From the NCBI GenBank assembly GCA_023313575.1, contig JAJTTP010000015.1:930001-994000 (forward strand): a stretch of 64,000 bases of DNA, given 5' to 3'. Below are positions 22,834 through 36,037 of this stretch, in pieces. The notes beneath the pieces were generated by a model. The model was given only the letters and a program-made list of their open reading frames with translations. It searched no databases and was not told the DNA's origin. Within the stretch, counting starts at the first letter, position 1; every line of letters begins with the position of its first letter. This DNA is from Eutypella sp. D-1 (lineage: Eukaryota > Ascomycota > Sordariomycetes > Xylariales > Diatrypaceae). Position numbers and translations under genes: made by a program.

Positions 22834-25800
22834 GGCCGGCCAAACAAGTCGAGACTGTACTAGGATCCTTGGACTAGGCTCCTAGGTAATTGTAGCGTTC
22901 CCAAGAAGATTGTCGGTGCGGCACTTATTATACTCCCTCGCACACGGGAGAACTCGATCTCTTTCGATAGCGCTACAAAGTCCCCTGTGGCAATGGCAAC
23001 TTCAGTTATCCGCCCACTTCGTCATGTTGCTGGGTATGTCGTCGCGCAATCTAGTTCTAGTCGGCGGCGGCAGTCATCGGCAGCGTGGCACCCAATCGCG
23101 TCTCATATACCAAGCTCAAGCTGTATATTTCTAAGTATGGATGGATATAAGAAAATGAGTGAGGTATGGCGGCCACGACCTAATAAGGATTGTTTAACTA
23201 CAGCCACTCTCATCCTTGTCTACTGTACGGTGTAATGCTTTACTACCCAGGGAGACTTATGGTGCACCGGATGCTACATGTTAAAATGATGGTGGGAGAA
23301 GAGCAGCGTGGAGGTGGCTAGTGATCGACCGGGGGTTTGCCCAGGATCACGAAAGGGCTCTTACTTGAACATGCCTGCTCGTCACCCCAGGTCTACATAT
23401 TCCCCTATGTAACCACCCCCTTGTCCCCCTACTAGCATCTTTTACTACACATGTGGAGGGGCTCTCTTCAGATCATGGCGGGAGGGGGGGGGGTCCCCTC
23501 AGTCCGGAGGACCATTCCATATCGGACATAAGTTCCAATCAAGCAAATTGAAGGGAAAAAGGCCTGGGGTCCCGCAGGCAACGTGACCAGGACCACGCTA
23601 GAAGGGGCCCGATTACCGGAAGTATCCCCAGTATCCGTGAATATTCTGGGGAACGTTCAAGGGGTGGGAAGGGCAGTGGGCCCTTGCTAGCTAGAGAAAA
23701 ATATTTGGAGGCCGGCTTTAGTTTTAGTATTCTTTTCTCAGGACAAGGTTCATCAAGAGGGCGCTATGATGGATTTGATCGCCCACTACGTATTAGATCC
23801 CTTGCCTACCTGCATACTCACACTTGCAGTAGTATAGAGTCACAAGTTGGTCCAGTGCCTCCAACTTAAGAGTACCCCAGCTGCTCAGCAAGCCCAATAG
23901 TGACCCTCGTCGGTGGTGGCCGGTACTGCCATACCGGTACGGTAGACACACAGCGGAACCAACGAAAGAGCCGGCTCCACTTCCTTAGGCGGTCCTATCA
24001 GGACGGCAGACGCATCCAACCCATGTATTATCCACGAGGGTCCCCGTCAAGTGCCTTTGTTAAGGGCAACAGGTACAGTATGATATGTACGATGGAGAAA
24101 GCTTAGTGGTCTTTCATATTAGACAAATCAGAAATTATTAAATCACTATCGAGATACAGCAACAGTTTCAGTATCTATCAGGGTACGAGGGACCACGAGA
24201 TATATCTAATTATAAGTTATGTCTTCGACCTTGTGTATGACCATCTTTTTAGCCCCGTGGATTTCTTCTAGCCTAGGTACTACGCAATGAACCGGGGTTA
24301 AGCTCGGTGTCAACTGATCGTTAGTTAGACTTACTGCAGATTGGCGCTTGCAAAGAGAAATGTATGCCGATTAATAGACCGCTCAGAACGGGTGGCCACT
24401 ACTAACAAATATACCATACGTACATAGTATAGCTCATAGCTTTAATTATAGACTTAAAACGACGTATGCATCGTGCCCCTTTACCCTTCACTAGAACAGA
24501 CTGTTCTAAACGACCTCGGGGTAGCTTGAGCCTACGTACGCAATACACCCCAGTAACTCTGCCTTGCCGATGATAATACTACTTCAAGAGCGCTATGACT
24601 TATTACAAGAATGGTGGCTCTAGACGACGAAACAGGCAGAGAGTATGAACCCAAGGTGAACACTTCCGTTTAAGGTGTTACCTCCCCAGGTTAGTAGTCT
24701 ATGAGCCAATGAGGAAACGGACTCATTCGGATAATGCATTCATCTGCAAACACGGCCCAGCGTCGCATCGAAACTTTTTAGGCATATTAACCAGCCATAC
24801 TAAGCGCCGGGTCGTGACACTCGCCAAAATGCATGGTAGATATGTCAAGGTGGTGTAAGGACTCTCTACCTTCTAGAACTTAAATGGTCCCCGATATAAG
24901 ATCTATCGCAGAATTTTGATTATATGTCCTATAAAATGACGGCAACCCCAACAGGGAACTTCGGTCGGGTATAGCCTCAATATATCTTGGCAACCATTTG
25001 ACCATCTAGCTAACCTGGTCCTGATCATGGCCATGGCTTGGTCAGCCTCAACAGACAGGCAGGTATAGATTACTCTGTGCGTAATGTCTTGCATCACACG
25101 TAACAGAGCACCATTACCTCACTAGCCTCACCAAGATATAACAAATTATAGACCACGGGCCGTACGTACATTCAACTCGAGCAACTACCTTTAAGTCATA
25201 CAATTCTTGACTTCGTTTTAGCTACTGACCAGTTGCTTCTTCTAGTCGTAATAGTATAAGGATCTGCTTTGTTCCTACTCCACAGGATGTAGGGACGGAA
25301 CTCCAGGCGAACTCTTTAGACCTGGTATAGTAACCCCAAAAAGGAGTCGCATTCAAGTACTCTCGATGATGAATCCTCAAATGATGAATGTCAGCCGGCC
25401 AGTCGGTTACGCTGTCCGCAAGTTCGGACACGACAGATCTTATCTAGGCAGGTGGCATCCAGGGCGAAACATCAACGATTCACATCCACACCTCCACCTC
25501 CACCACAGACTCATAATACACAACTAAACAGCATCGAATAATGCGGTCTTTCTGAATTGGACGCAAAGACTTCCGAATAGAGAGTCAAATACACATGTCG
25601 ACAGGCTTAGGGGATGGAGACTAGCCTTTGGGAATGGGGCGGGAGATCCACCTCCGCACGGCCGAGCCAGCCGTCACTCCTCCGCTACTGTTATTTTTCT
25701 ACTCGACAACACGGCCGAGCTGCGATGGGAACCGCGCGTATGGGTGCGAGGATACTCGTAACGGGGAATCGGATACAATCACAGAGTCCGAAGCCATCCT

Positions 25801-28800
25801 TGGAATCGTCATCTAAGTATAGCAGAGACAGGAGCGGCAACATCGAGTATACTCCCTATATGAGGAATTCAAGACAAGGAGGCAGGCGACAAGTCTGGGA
25901 AGTATAAGGCAGATCTATATGTATACATAGTAGGTATCCATTCTACTGGGGTGCGCTGCTGCTAGCCGCGCGAATAGAAAGTCGTTTCAAACCTCATTCC
26001 CCCACACCCAACCATGACTTGCTACAATGTCACCTTGAATACCAAGTAAGTCTCTGTAGTATGGATGTGACTGCCAGAGGGATAGGTTCCGGTGCATTTG
26101 GCGCTGTAAGTCGTCCCGGGTCACTGGGCTCTCTCACGTTGTATAATGAACATTGGATCCTGATCTACCATGTTGGGCAAGACATACTTGATTCCTAGGT
26201 AACACCATCATCAAGGTCCATGCCGGCCACCGTCTTTGCCATAATATACAATACCAGAGCATACACCAAAGCCATGCCACAGGCGCCGGGGGGTAGCAAA
26301 ATAATCGAACATCGGCACAAGAGAACTTAGGTTCCATGATCTATGTACCTAGGTAGATAGGCCTCATCAGGCCTACAAGCAAACAAGTAACGCAGCGATC
26401 AGGCTTGGCGGCGTACCTTAGGGCTTGGCTACCAGCCATGGTACGAGCACATACTTCGTGCGTAGTTTTCAAACAGCACCCTACGCGCTGACAGATACAC
26501 TAAAAGTTACACTAAGAGCTATGAATTTCCATATAGGAGGCCACCTTATGCTCAGGTGTCTAGAAAGCACTCGTATTCACATCAGTTCGCATAATCCAAG
26601 ATTCTATGATTCACATTTCGGGGCTGCGGACCAACGTAGGCAATTGGGGCCGAGCTGCTGAGTCTGACTATCTGCGGGGAGAGAGATGACCGGAATCACT
26701 CACTTGATAGAGAAAGAAGTGTGTGATTGGGTTTACGACAGCGTGAATACGGCGTTGTAGGTCCTGCCCACCTCCTCCATCTCCAACCCGCCATCAGCAA
26801 GACATCATACAGTTTCCCTGGCAGTGCATGCCACACTGAATACAAAATAGGGTATCGCATTGCCACAAACGACCGCAGCCCGTGCCTCGATGTAGGTAGC
26901 CTGGACTGGAAGTCCCCTCCCTCCCGTATGTCTCGCATGTTGGGAGACGCCGAAGAAATGACCGGATCTGGAGCCGGACAGTCGATCACCGTTTCGTGAT
27001 AAAAAAAAACAGCACAGCACACAGTTCATGGCGCGAGGGCACGTCAGCACGCATCGATTCACACGTACGTTCTTCTAATCTCATTTTCTACATGGCTAAG
27101 TTATCTCCCTGTACAAGAATTCTGTATTTGTTCGTGGTAGCAAACCTTGCCAAGCCAGGTGGGTTCATCAGATCTTCAATCGGTATCAACTACCCACCCG
27201 TCGCAGTGTAGACCACATTAAGAAGGTGTGTATGTGTCCTAGCTTCTAGTCTTGCATATCCACATGGCCTTATCTATGGGCCTTTCCTCCGGGCCTCTGC
27301 ATTTCAAGCTCGTTACATGTGTAGAGATGACTTGCCTAGGCGCCAGGATTGACTGGACTAACGGATAGGTAGACCTGATATGATCTGCTGGTTCCCCCGC
27401 AGGCCTTCCTACCATCTGTAATGCGGGGCGCGCTTTTGGCGGGTTTGAGATTTATATCTCACGTACGAACTGGCGGTTTTGGGTTAATCAACTCTTAGCA
27501 AGGCCATCCAATAAGATGTGATCACCGTCCGGGGCGGATCGAGCCGTTGCATTAGAAACCATGTATGCACGCTGATCTGGTCGTCCTTAAAACCTCGAAT
27601 ATGATACGATGGATAGACCTTTCATCTGTCCAGACAAGATCATGTTTGCGAACCATGGTGCTGGCTCAACAAGCGCCCATGATGGCGGCATAAAGGTGGC
27701 ATTGCAGGGAGAATAACCTCAAGGGGAGGGAGAAAACATGAGATGGCATAGTGTCATCGAACGCGGGCAAGCTTTCGCGCAACCATTGCGTTATGTCATA
27801 TTTGCAACCATGCGATACCACTTCTCCTTGCCGGCCTACCTATTTTCACGTCATGTGTGTACGCTACATCTATATCCTGCAACCTAGCACGATAATAGAA
27901 ACCCGATTTTTCATTCTTTATTCGATTGGCTCGATCATCTACTGTTCTAGGGCGTGGCTAGAACGGGTCCGGCCCCGTCGTTCTGCGGGGCACAGTCCCG
28001 GATATCGTGGCCCGGTTCCGTGTGCTATTTCGGTATTTATCGGGTGAGACTGAAAATGCACGTCCCTCCCCCCACCCCTAAGGCTAGCTAAACGTTCTGC
28101 GGGCCTATACTGTTTAACTCGAAACTGGCGGCTACAATCGAGCGATATATCTCATCGTTCGATTCTCAAGCCCAAGTCTCACTTCGATGGTCTCCCTATT
28201 ATGATACATACCTAGTCGACCGTATACGGTTATGCTGGTGACCACCCTCCGACGAGCCAAGCCGACGTGACGCGTATATTGTGGCCCCGGCACGGCGCTC
28301 CTTAATTTCGTATTGTGGTCTATTCAAAGGAACGGGTCCGGGACCCGCGTACATTCCAACGTAGGCCATTCATGAACCGCCGGTTCAGGTTCCGAGGAAG
28401 CCAATCCATAGAGCTAGTACATCTTCCGTGAATCCCGGGTGCTGGCTAGACTTTAGCCCAAGCTCTTCGGTTCTCCCTGAGTGCTTCCGGGCTTCCCCTA
28501 GTATTTCTCTACGTTTATAGTTTCTGATCACTAGCGTCACCCGTCTAGTTAATATCTTTGCATCGTCATCAGGTCAACGTTCGTATCGACTTTTAAATAG
28601 AATACATAAACTAGGTTTCTTGGGACCCATTTCATATACGGGCTAACGAGTTCAGGGTCCCGCGGCGGGATGCTGGTGTCAAGGTACCCTAGAATCGACA
28701 CAGATACTACCAGCTGATAATGGGCCGAGTTATGAGGATAGTATTCATATCAAAGCCTAGGGGAGAGCCCGGGACAATACTCTTCTATTTTCTTACACAT

Positions 28801-29804
28801 ATTTTCATTCACCTCTCTTCCTGGGTATCTCATCCATCTCCTTGGGAACTTTATTCTCAAACATGCAATATAGGTCCCTAGTTCATAAGTGAACCATACA
28901 ACAACAAACCCCTAGCTAGGTATATCAAATCAACTAATCCTTCAGATCATCCCCGACTACCTGGTTCCCGTGCGACCCTTCTTTCCCTTTCCATCTACAC
29001 GGCCTCTTGCCTAGGATTCGGGGCCCGATGTGGTCTCGTCAACTAACTATACATTAATCCACTCCAGGCGATCGTGGCCCTGTATCAAGGTGAAAACAAG
29101 CATTTGCCGAGAAAGCGACGAAGGCAGATCGTATTGGTGGAAATATCCCCTCCGTCGATAGCCACCAACCATGAAGGCATAGCGACAAAATGGTCACATC
29201 TACAGCACGACGACCCAGACAGATATTATCCTCCTCGATGGTTGAATGACACCTTGTGAATGGCCATGCGCGAATGTCGAGCCAATAAAAATCCGAGTTC
29301 ACGGTAATAAGAAGACGGGATGGCGGATATAACAGCTTGGGGTTGCAGTCTCTTACAGTAACAGACACGTAGTGTAGGTTTCTCGACAATGTAGAGCTCA
29401 CTGAGGAACCCGAGAACAAGGTCTTGCAACAAGGGGCAGAGATAGACAAGCAATACCGGGTATACCCGTGCGGCATGCGCATGGTAGCATATGGCAAGGT
29501 TACGTACAGAGAACCGATAATGGCGCTCTGAGGAGGACACAAGGCCAATAGATGGAGTGTCAGGGTAGAAATGTGTTTAAATGTATATGATGATACCGTA
29601 AATTGTAACTAGATTCCCAAGCAGAAAGCACCATAGACGGAGAAACTGTACGAAAAGCTACCGAAAGCCCCCAACCAAGAGCAACCGATGCATGAGAACG
29701 ATATACACCAAAGCACGTATATAAGTTGAAACCCTGGCATCTTCAAAACCCGCGTGTCTCCCCAAATCTCAAACTCCCTGTTCATCGTAGGTAGGCACGG
29801 TACG
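22834..29804. other. 7-kb intergenic stretch, no supported gene
   Basis: This is the largest gap. It includes the promoter of the Zn2Cys6 factor and the 3' flank of the quinate-repressor-like gene. A 10-base G run lies at 23484-23493. Open frames up to 164 codons (for example 29548-29054, -) have no recognisable domain and are interrupted by stops in any plausible spliced form. I saw no reverse transcriptase, transposase or terminal repeat. Old, eroded sequence is possible but not shown. Confidence 0.5.
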
Positions 29805-32108
29805 CTAGAACACACCGCGGCCGCTCGCTAACCGGACAAAGCTGTAGGGCACATTCTGGCTGACTAGAAGTCTGAGTGTCTCAACGGTCGTGAAGGAGGC
29901 CGTGTCCGCGACGCCGTAGGCGGCAAAGCCGCTTTGCTCGGCGACGACGCCTGGGTCTCCCCTTCTTGGGCCGTCGGCTAGGTCGAGGAAGACCTTCCGG
30001 ATGCTCGAGGAGGAGCCTCTTGAGCCGCCAAAGACGCGCACCAGCATTCCCACGATGTTGGACTTCTCGGGCCCCAGCGCCGAGACAATGACGAACGGGC
30101 TGGCATCGTCTCCCCCCATCCTGGCTCGCTGCAGGCTCTCGAGGCTGTTGAAGGGTTCCACCTCGAGACCCCGGGCGAGGATGAGCGGTGTCTTAAATCC
30201 CACAGTATACAACTTCCCGATCCGAAGGGCCTTCAGGGCGTATATCGTCGATGCTGCGTCGTCGGCGTGAGCTGCTAGGACTACAGCCGTGCGGCCTAGG
30301 TAAGCCGACGGTGCAAGGTCGCGCGTCAGCGTACTCAGGATACCGCGCCAGCTTGCGTTGTCGAAGATCAGCGATGCACTAGCCGGCAGGCCTTGGGCAT
30401 GGCCCCTTAGCGGGCTAAAATTCGAGTCGCTCTGTCGCTTGGGACTTGAAGGGATCGAAGACGGCGCGGATTCTGGAGTAGATGTTGGACCGGAGCGCAC
30501 CACAATGGTGTCGACCATGCCTATCATGCGGGCAGCTTCGGTGAGTATAGGGCCTGAACCATTGTTGAGTCTGGAAAAGAAGGAGTTGTTGTGCATCAAA
30601 CTAGAGAATGACACAGGAGGGCTAAGATAGGCACCGCCGAAAGCCTTCTGATTACACCACGACTCGACGCAACTGGGGCCCCGTGTTTGTCGCTCAACCA
30701 CGGCGAACTGATGTGGCAGTCCAAGCTCGTTGAAACATTTCTCGTAGAAGGGCGCATACGGAGTTGCGATGCGCGAGAACGGGCTCGTGATCCCATATAT
30801 ACTCTTCTTCTGCAACTGTCCGAGGAGTGATAGCGCAGCGTTAATCTCCGCCGCGCTCATTTGGCCGGGCGCGGCAATGGTAGGGAGAAGGGGGTGAGTG
30901 ATTGGTGTAAAGACCTTATTCAGCGTCCTCGAGAATTGGCCAGTCTCTCCCATATTCACCGCGGAAAGGGGCGGCGAGTCGGGGTACTCGCTCCGAATCT
31001 TAGAACGGAAATACTCCAACTCGAAGTTCTCGTTGTGGTCATTGATGATGGCGATCATCTTGACAATGTGGGCATACTTCCGAGACTCCAGGAATATAGA
31101 CTGCGCTTTGACCGATGGCCACTTGAAAGTGCCCGAGAAGTCGTGGAAAGCAGACATTATGTGGCTGTTTCCCCGTTTCTCGTAGAGTCGCTGGCGGATC
31201 CTCTCGGGAAGCCACAGCTCGACGTCGATGTACTCAACACCCCATTGAATAGCCCTGTAGAGATATTCGTAGTAAATTTCCGGGTTGTCCATAGGGAACT
31301 GACCGTTCTCGCTCGTGCATCTCGTTGTGAAGATGATGGGAAGTTCCGTCCTCTGGCGAAGCAGCATGACCTGTTCACCAACATAACTCAGACTAGGTAT
31401 TCGAGCGAAGGTCCCATCGCCAAGAGGCTCCTTCAGAAGATCCACACGTAGCTCTACGGCATCGGCGCCGACTGTTAGGATGTCTATGTTTGAAAGAGCC
31501 GCTCGAACATCTGGAAAAGTCATCGAAAGGAAGTAGGTCCGCGGCTTCGACATAAGAGTATCATGGTGGTTGATCTGCCCCATAGTTACGGAGAGAAACC
31601 GGGCAAGGTCTCGTCGGAAAAATGATGTCTCGGTGTATAAGAACTCATAATCGCAGTGTTCCGAGAGATACGTATCTGGAGGCATACCCAGGTCGACGCA
31701 GTGCGCGTGAATGGCAACGAGAGCGGTTCGATTTCGTGTAGAGACGTCGATTTTGGCGTTTTCCAGGGAGACTCCCAAGACAGCATCCTGCTCCCCCGAA
31801 GCCACGCCCTGAAAGCTTTCGGCAATCCTCGAAGGCTTCCCTAGTACGTCTGCAAACAGAGACACTATATTCTCCTGGCCCGGACCATAGACAATGACCG
31901 CCGTTCGGGTGTCTCCCCTCTGCAATCCACTGCTTGAACTCACCCCATGCAGAGTTGGCGACAACGACGACCGACTCCTATTTAAATCCATGTCCATGGT
32001 GATATCCCCGGTAGGGGTACTGGAGACACTCACCGGCTGAGCCGGGAGGTGTGCTTGATGGAGCTGCTGCACTGTCGCCATGATGTGGCAAAATGTGATG
32101 GCTGCCAA
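29805..32108 (-). CDS. qutR: Quinate-pathway repressor-like protein (QutR/QA-1S type)
   Basis: This is a single exon of 767 residues. The order is a weak, degenerate kinase-like region (about 68-170) with no usable P-loop Lys, a type I 3-dehydroquinase-like domain (about 188-412) and a shikimate dehydrogenase-like domain (about 437-767). This corresponds to the last three domains of the pentafunctional AROM protein, and is how the quinate repressor of Aspergillus (QutR) and Neurospora (QA-1S) arose. The segment [15 protein letters not shown] is typical. His322 (FHDF) and Lys350 (HIVKM) match the dehydroquinase catalytic pair, whereas the dehydrogenase region lacks the usual HN and catalytic Lys motifs. 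Known repressors are about 900 residues, so the N-terminus is short. The role inferred is nuclear repression by binding the QutA-type activator; no quinate enzyme gene is present here. The second Met (residue 10) is an alternative start. Confidence 0.87.
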   Translation of the reverse strand: MAAITFCHIMATVQQLHQAHLPAQPVSVSSTPTGDITMDMDLNRSRSSLSPTLHGVSSSSGLQRGDTRTAVIVYGPGQENIVSLFADVLGKPSRIAESFQGVASGEQDAVLGVSLENAKIDVSTRNRTALVAIHAHCVDLGMPPDTYLSEHCDYEFLYTETSFFRRDLARFLSVTMGQINHHDTLMSKPRTYFLSMTFPDVRAALSNIDILTVGADAVELRVDLLKEPLGDGTFARIPSLSYVGEQVMLLRQRTELPIIFTTRCTSENGQFPMDNPEIYYEYLYRAIQWGVEYIDVELWLPERIRQRLYEKRGNSHIMSAFHDFSGTFKWPSVKAQSIFLESRKYAHIVKMIAIINDHNENFELEYFRSKIRSEYPDSPPLSAVNMGETGQFSRTLNKVFTPITHPLLPTIAAPGQMSAAEINAALSLLGQLQKKSIYGITSPFSRIATPYAPFYEKCFNELGLPHQFAVVERQTRGPSCVESWCNQKAFGGAYLSPPVSFSSLMHNNSFFSRLNNGSGPILTEAARMIGMVDTIVVRSGPTSTPESAPSSIPSSPKRQSDSNFSPLRGHAQGLPASASLIFDNASWRGILSTLTRDLAPSAYLGRTAVVLAAHADDAASTIYALKALRIGKLYTVGFKTPLILARGLEVEPFNSLESLQRARMGGDDASPFVIVSALGPEKSNIVGMLVRVFGGSRGSSSSIRKVFLDLADGPRRGDPGVVAEQSGFAAYGVADTASFTTVETLRLLVSQNVPYSFVRLASGRGVF

Positions 32109-35100
32109 GCTGGTCGTCCCCTTTACTCCCTTTCTTCTTTCCGTGGGTATAGATATAGTCGAGCGTCACGAGACCCAGTATTCTCCGGAGCTCGACTATC
32201 AAGATGGTGCTTTGGTTGACAGCCAAGGAGGTCCTCTATATGAACACCTAGGCTATATGCCAGATACGAATATCTTGCATGTAGCGACCCCCGACGTGGT
32301 TTTGATATCGAGGTCCAGCGTTGACACACGACCGACAGCGACCCGAGTGGTAGGTCTTTCATATAAACCCGGGTCCCAGCACCAGTCTGAGAACAGGTAC
32401 AATACAGCCCGGACAAGTGGCGGTTGGCCCGGTATACCTAATACCGCCTAGTATGTAAGTAGGGCGGTGGTGAAGTCGGGGCTCTCTCTTGTCAAGATAT
32501 TGCGATCGATAGAGTAGAAACCTATCCTCCAGGCCGTCGTATTATAAGATTGAAAGAGCAAGTATCCAAGATGTAATGAGCGCCTCGGAAACTGAAAATC
32601 AAGGAGAAGCGAGGGGAACGGGAGGAGTGGCTCGATGTCCCACGTTTCCTGACGATGGGGCCGTTCCTTTGTCAGAGGAGGGTAGTAATTCTTCCAGCCA
32701 CTAGAAAGCTGGATTTCCCGAGAAGACTTGGCGAATAATGGGTTCGGGCTCGGGAAGAGCCTCTAGTAGTAGCCAAGTGATGCGGCGATAAGACGAAGGG
32801 TGAGATATACTTGTGCTTGTACTGAGCTGTCGCGCCCCTGGTCACACTAGGAAAAACCCCTGCTTGGTCCTCGGTTGGGCTGTTTAAGTGTCGTGGTCAA
32901 CGGTCGTAGATATCGTTGCTGTCGCAGATCTCTAGATTAAGACGACACTACAGATAAAAACGACACACTGGTATGCACTAGCAAGCACGTGGCTTCGTGT
33001 CGCTGGCTTTGCATTGCCTCCCGAGTGGCGATGTAGGCGGCAAAAGAAGCGCGTAAGGAGACCTTGAGGGAGGTCTGCCCGTGTCTCTTGGGGTGCGATT
33101 TGTCATGGACGAGATAACGCTGGACTCGCGGCAATGCCAAGATAGGTTGGTAACGTCGGATCTGAAGCGAAAGAGACCGTGAGAGAGGCACAACGAAGCA
33201 CCGAGAGGCTGCGCCAAAGAGAAGCGCTCTGTGAGTTCTGATTGGGGGTTACTTGTTTTGCCGGTAAGCTTTGTAGGGAGCGCCAAGGGGGGATCCCTGG
33301 GGTCCCCGTAGTTAGTTATAGGTACTCTGGAGCACCCCCGGGGCTCTTGATCTAAAGTCCTTACTGCGTAGTTAGCGGGTTGTTCGTGCATGCAACCATG
33401 AACCCGCAGTGGGCTTATGGGGCATTGACGATTTTACCTTTGAATCCCTGTCCCTGTAAGTGACTGCTCAGGTAGGATATACTTGGCTGTACGGGTATCT
33501 AGACAGATAGATCTACCGATTTTTGTAAATCTGTGTATCAACTACAGGAGGGTATATTTGGGCCATAATAAGAGGAGGTAGAGCGCGCTCATGCTTAGCA
33601 ACGCACGTTCTCATTGAAGGGCATTGATTGCGCAAGGCGTTTCCCGTTGAAGATATCGTTTCAAAAGGTCCTCGAAAAAGCAATCTGTGGACCCACGATG
33701 TCATCTACAATAATTTACATAATAGCCGGAATGTACTCATATCTATGTACGACACTAACGCGGACAAGATCAACGGCGTATTGCGCTCAGCGCTTATACC
33801 CGGTTTCCGGGACCTCTCTGTGCGGCCTGTTTAGAGGTCTGTGCTGCCTTTTACTCTCCTCTTCCTTTCCTTGCTGCCATCTGATCATGGGCCACGTATA
33901 AGTTTGATAGAGCTTTCCCACACCTCCCGGGTAGAATGAGACTGTACGACCTGCAGCCGCTTGATGAAGCAATGACACATGTGAACGCCAGATGGGTGGG
34001 TGTGCTATCAACCGGGGCATACATGCTGGGGGCCTGGAAATGAAGCATTGACCAAATTCTCCGAAGCGAGGCTCTAAGTTAGGCAGCCCCCGATTCGATA
34101 TGTCCTCTTGGAGACGCTAACGGGATGACGGGATAAGGAAGCTTCCATATTGCAACGGGGCGACACGAGACCATTACGATCATGAAGAGATTTCTCTCGA
34201 GGATTCCCTTGTGACCACTTCTCGCCCTATCATAAACAATGTTTCAAGCTGAAAAGCAAGTCTTAGGTCCTATCGGGATGGAGTTCGTAACAAGATCTGA
34301 AGATGTATCGTTACAGTCTTCAATATCAAAACATCCAACCACAAAGCCTCCTGTCTGTAATTAGACAAGGGGATCCCGGGATGACAGGCATATCGGGGAA
34401 TATTACACATGCTATATGTACAGATATAAACAGATGATTGGGGCATATGCTATCCTACAGAAATATGTAGTAGCATACAATCTTCTCGACTACTTGGCTA
34501 CCTTGGCTACCTTGGCTACCTACGAACTTCGAACCTTAAAAAGGGGCTCTCTGGTTCTCGGTCGACGACCCCGGGGTAACCCGACAGGGATTAATCAGTG
34601 GAGTTATAACCCCGCGTTTACATAGAAGGCCGGGGTATGCCGCCGAGCTCAAATTTTATTACTGGAAAGAGGGCGTTTTATTCTTCCTCCAATCACATAC
34701 CTAGTTGTATCGTGTGTCGGGTCCCCTACCCAGCCTGCCAGTCTACCCATGACAAGCCATAGTAAGCAGGCCAGAGTCAACCATCACGAGCTCAGGCTTG
34801 CTTGACTTCCTATCTAAGTACTCGGGCCTTTCAGACGAAACCATCAATGCCGTGCCTACCTCTACATACCTACTTACCTAGATAAGTAGAGAAAGGTTTG
34901 GTGGTCTTAGTAGTAACTTAGCTACACTAAGTAAAAGAGCCATCAAACTACGACACACTAGAATACGCACGGCGCTTTGGTTACTTTATGCAGTATAGTC
35001 ATAAACGAAGCGATATCCAGTCAGTAGCCCAATATCCAGTAGAGAATCCACGAGGCGTTGTCGCAAATGCTGCACGTAAGGTTCTGCGGTTCCATATCAG

Positions 35101-35707
35101 TGAGCGTGGATATTTTGCTCCTGTACTCAATTCCCCAGATAATCTAAATATAATACAATCGGTCATCTTTCGGTTGGTATTTCATGATATCTTTATCTTC
35201 GTCGTCCTCAGCGAGCTAATACTAGTTGCGATGCATGCAAGTGTAGTAGTAAATGTGTCTTCCCATTTATTTATGAGCAAAATACCATTTATTATTCATC
35301 AGTCACCGCACCACGGCTTGGCTCCGGATATATTGAGTATGATGATCAGCGTCCGACGTGTAAATGACGTTGTTGCGGGGCATGATTCTCGACATAATAG
35401 TACGGGTCACTGAGACAGAGGCCTCGAGTCACTTGAGACATGAAGTTAGAATCTGTCAATTCCGTGATCATGACAATGGCCGCGTCTACACCGTCCCCGG
35501 AACGTAACCGGGCTAGAAACGCCTATACGCCCAACGCCTCACCGCTTTATGAAGTCTAAACCCCAAAACATATACCCAGAAATACTAGTGACGAAGGCCT
35601 GAAGAGCGCAACAACACGAAATATGCGCTGTATCAACCTGGGGGTCCAAATCCATCACCCTGCTCCCATACATTCGCCGTCGCCCGCCTTACCCCTTGCC
35701 CCCTGCC
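32109..35707. other. Intergenic, no supported gene
   Basis: This carries the promoter of the quinate-repressor-like gene at its left end, then about 3 kb with no supported gene. A 9-bp tandem repeat lies at 34494-34520 and TACCTA-type motifs at 34857-34890. A 141-codon frame (34988-35413, +) has no family resemblance. Confidence 0.5.
34494..34520. repeat. Three tandem 9-bp units
   Basis: TTGGCTACC is repeated three times without mismatch. Confidence 0.9.
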
Positions 35708-36037
35708 CTATAAGCAAAACTCCCGGAAACAAGTCTCTGCCTCCCGCCACTCCGTAATTGCGCATTGAACCAAGTTCTCCTCGGTGCAAGTGTCCTCCTG
35801 GCGTTTGAGTGTCCTGGGGTCGATCGCCGGGGCGCACGCCGATGCGAAGCATGTCGGCACGTCGAGGCCTGCGCTGCGCATGCAACTCGCGATCGAGTCC
35901 CTCTCGCAGATGGTGGCCCCGAGGGATTGAGCGGTTCCGGCGATGCCTCCTCCCTGGGTGTTGAATGGCATCGCGGTAGCCAATAGGCTACTGAAGGTGA
36001 GAAGCCAGGCCAGGTTGGGCATGGCGGTAGATTTCAT
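35708..36037 (-). CDS. Small secreted protein with two cysteine modules
   Basis: This is a single-exon, 109-residue protein. Residues 1-22 form a signal peptide (basic start, WLLTFSSLLA core, ATA cleavage site), so it should enter the secretory pathway. The mature part has eight cysteines in two modules of identical spacing, C-x7-C-x10-C-x4-C, at 44/52/63/68 and 84/92/103/108, exactly 40 residues apart. Between them lies Lys78-Arg79, a site for a Kex2-type protease, so two mature peptides of similar fold are possible. The sequences of the modules differ outside the cysteines. I do not recognise the family; secreted effector, antimicrobial or surface-active roles are all conceivable and none is shown. 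A TATAAAG lies about 178 nt upstream. The real alternatives are an uncleaved two-domain protein or a chance frame, the latter made unlikely by the spacing. Confidence 0.72.
   Translation of the reverse strand: MKSTAMPNLAWLLTFSSLLATAMPFNTQGGGIAGTAQSLGATICERDSIASCMRSAGLDVPTCFASACAPAIDPRTLKRQEDTCTEENLVQCAITEWREAETCFREFCL

Noticed and set aside
25628..25816. 62-codon frame with a plausible acidic end (NGESDTITESEAILG)
   Set aside because: An in-frame stop lies just before it and no flanking exon could be built; could be a relic but cannot be supported.
26013..26050. Short start exon (MTCYNVTLN...) followed by GTAAGT
   Set aside because: Resembles the start of small I9-type inhibitors, but no second exon continues the frame.
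29054..29548. 164-codon frame downstream of the quinate-repressor-like gene
   Set aside because: No domain, no signal or helix pattern, and a composition like translated non-coding DNA.
22834..29804. Transposon or RIP-mutated repeat in the largest gap
   Set aside because: No long AT-rich bias, terminal repeats, RT or transposase motifs were seen by eye; a genome self-comparison would be needed.
34988..35413. 141-codon frame before the secreted-protein gene
   Set aside because: No recognisable family or splice context.
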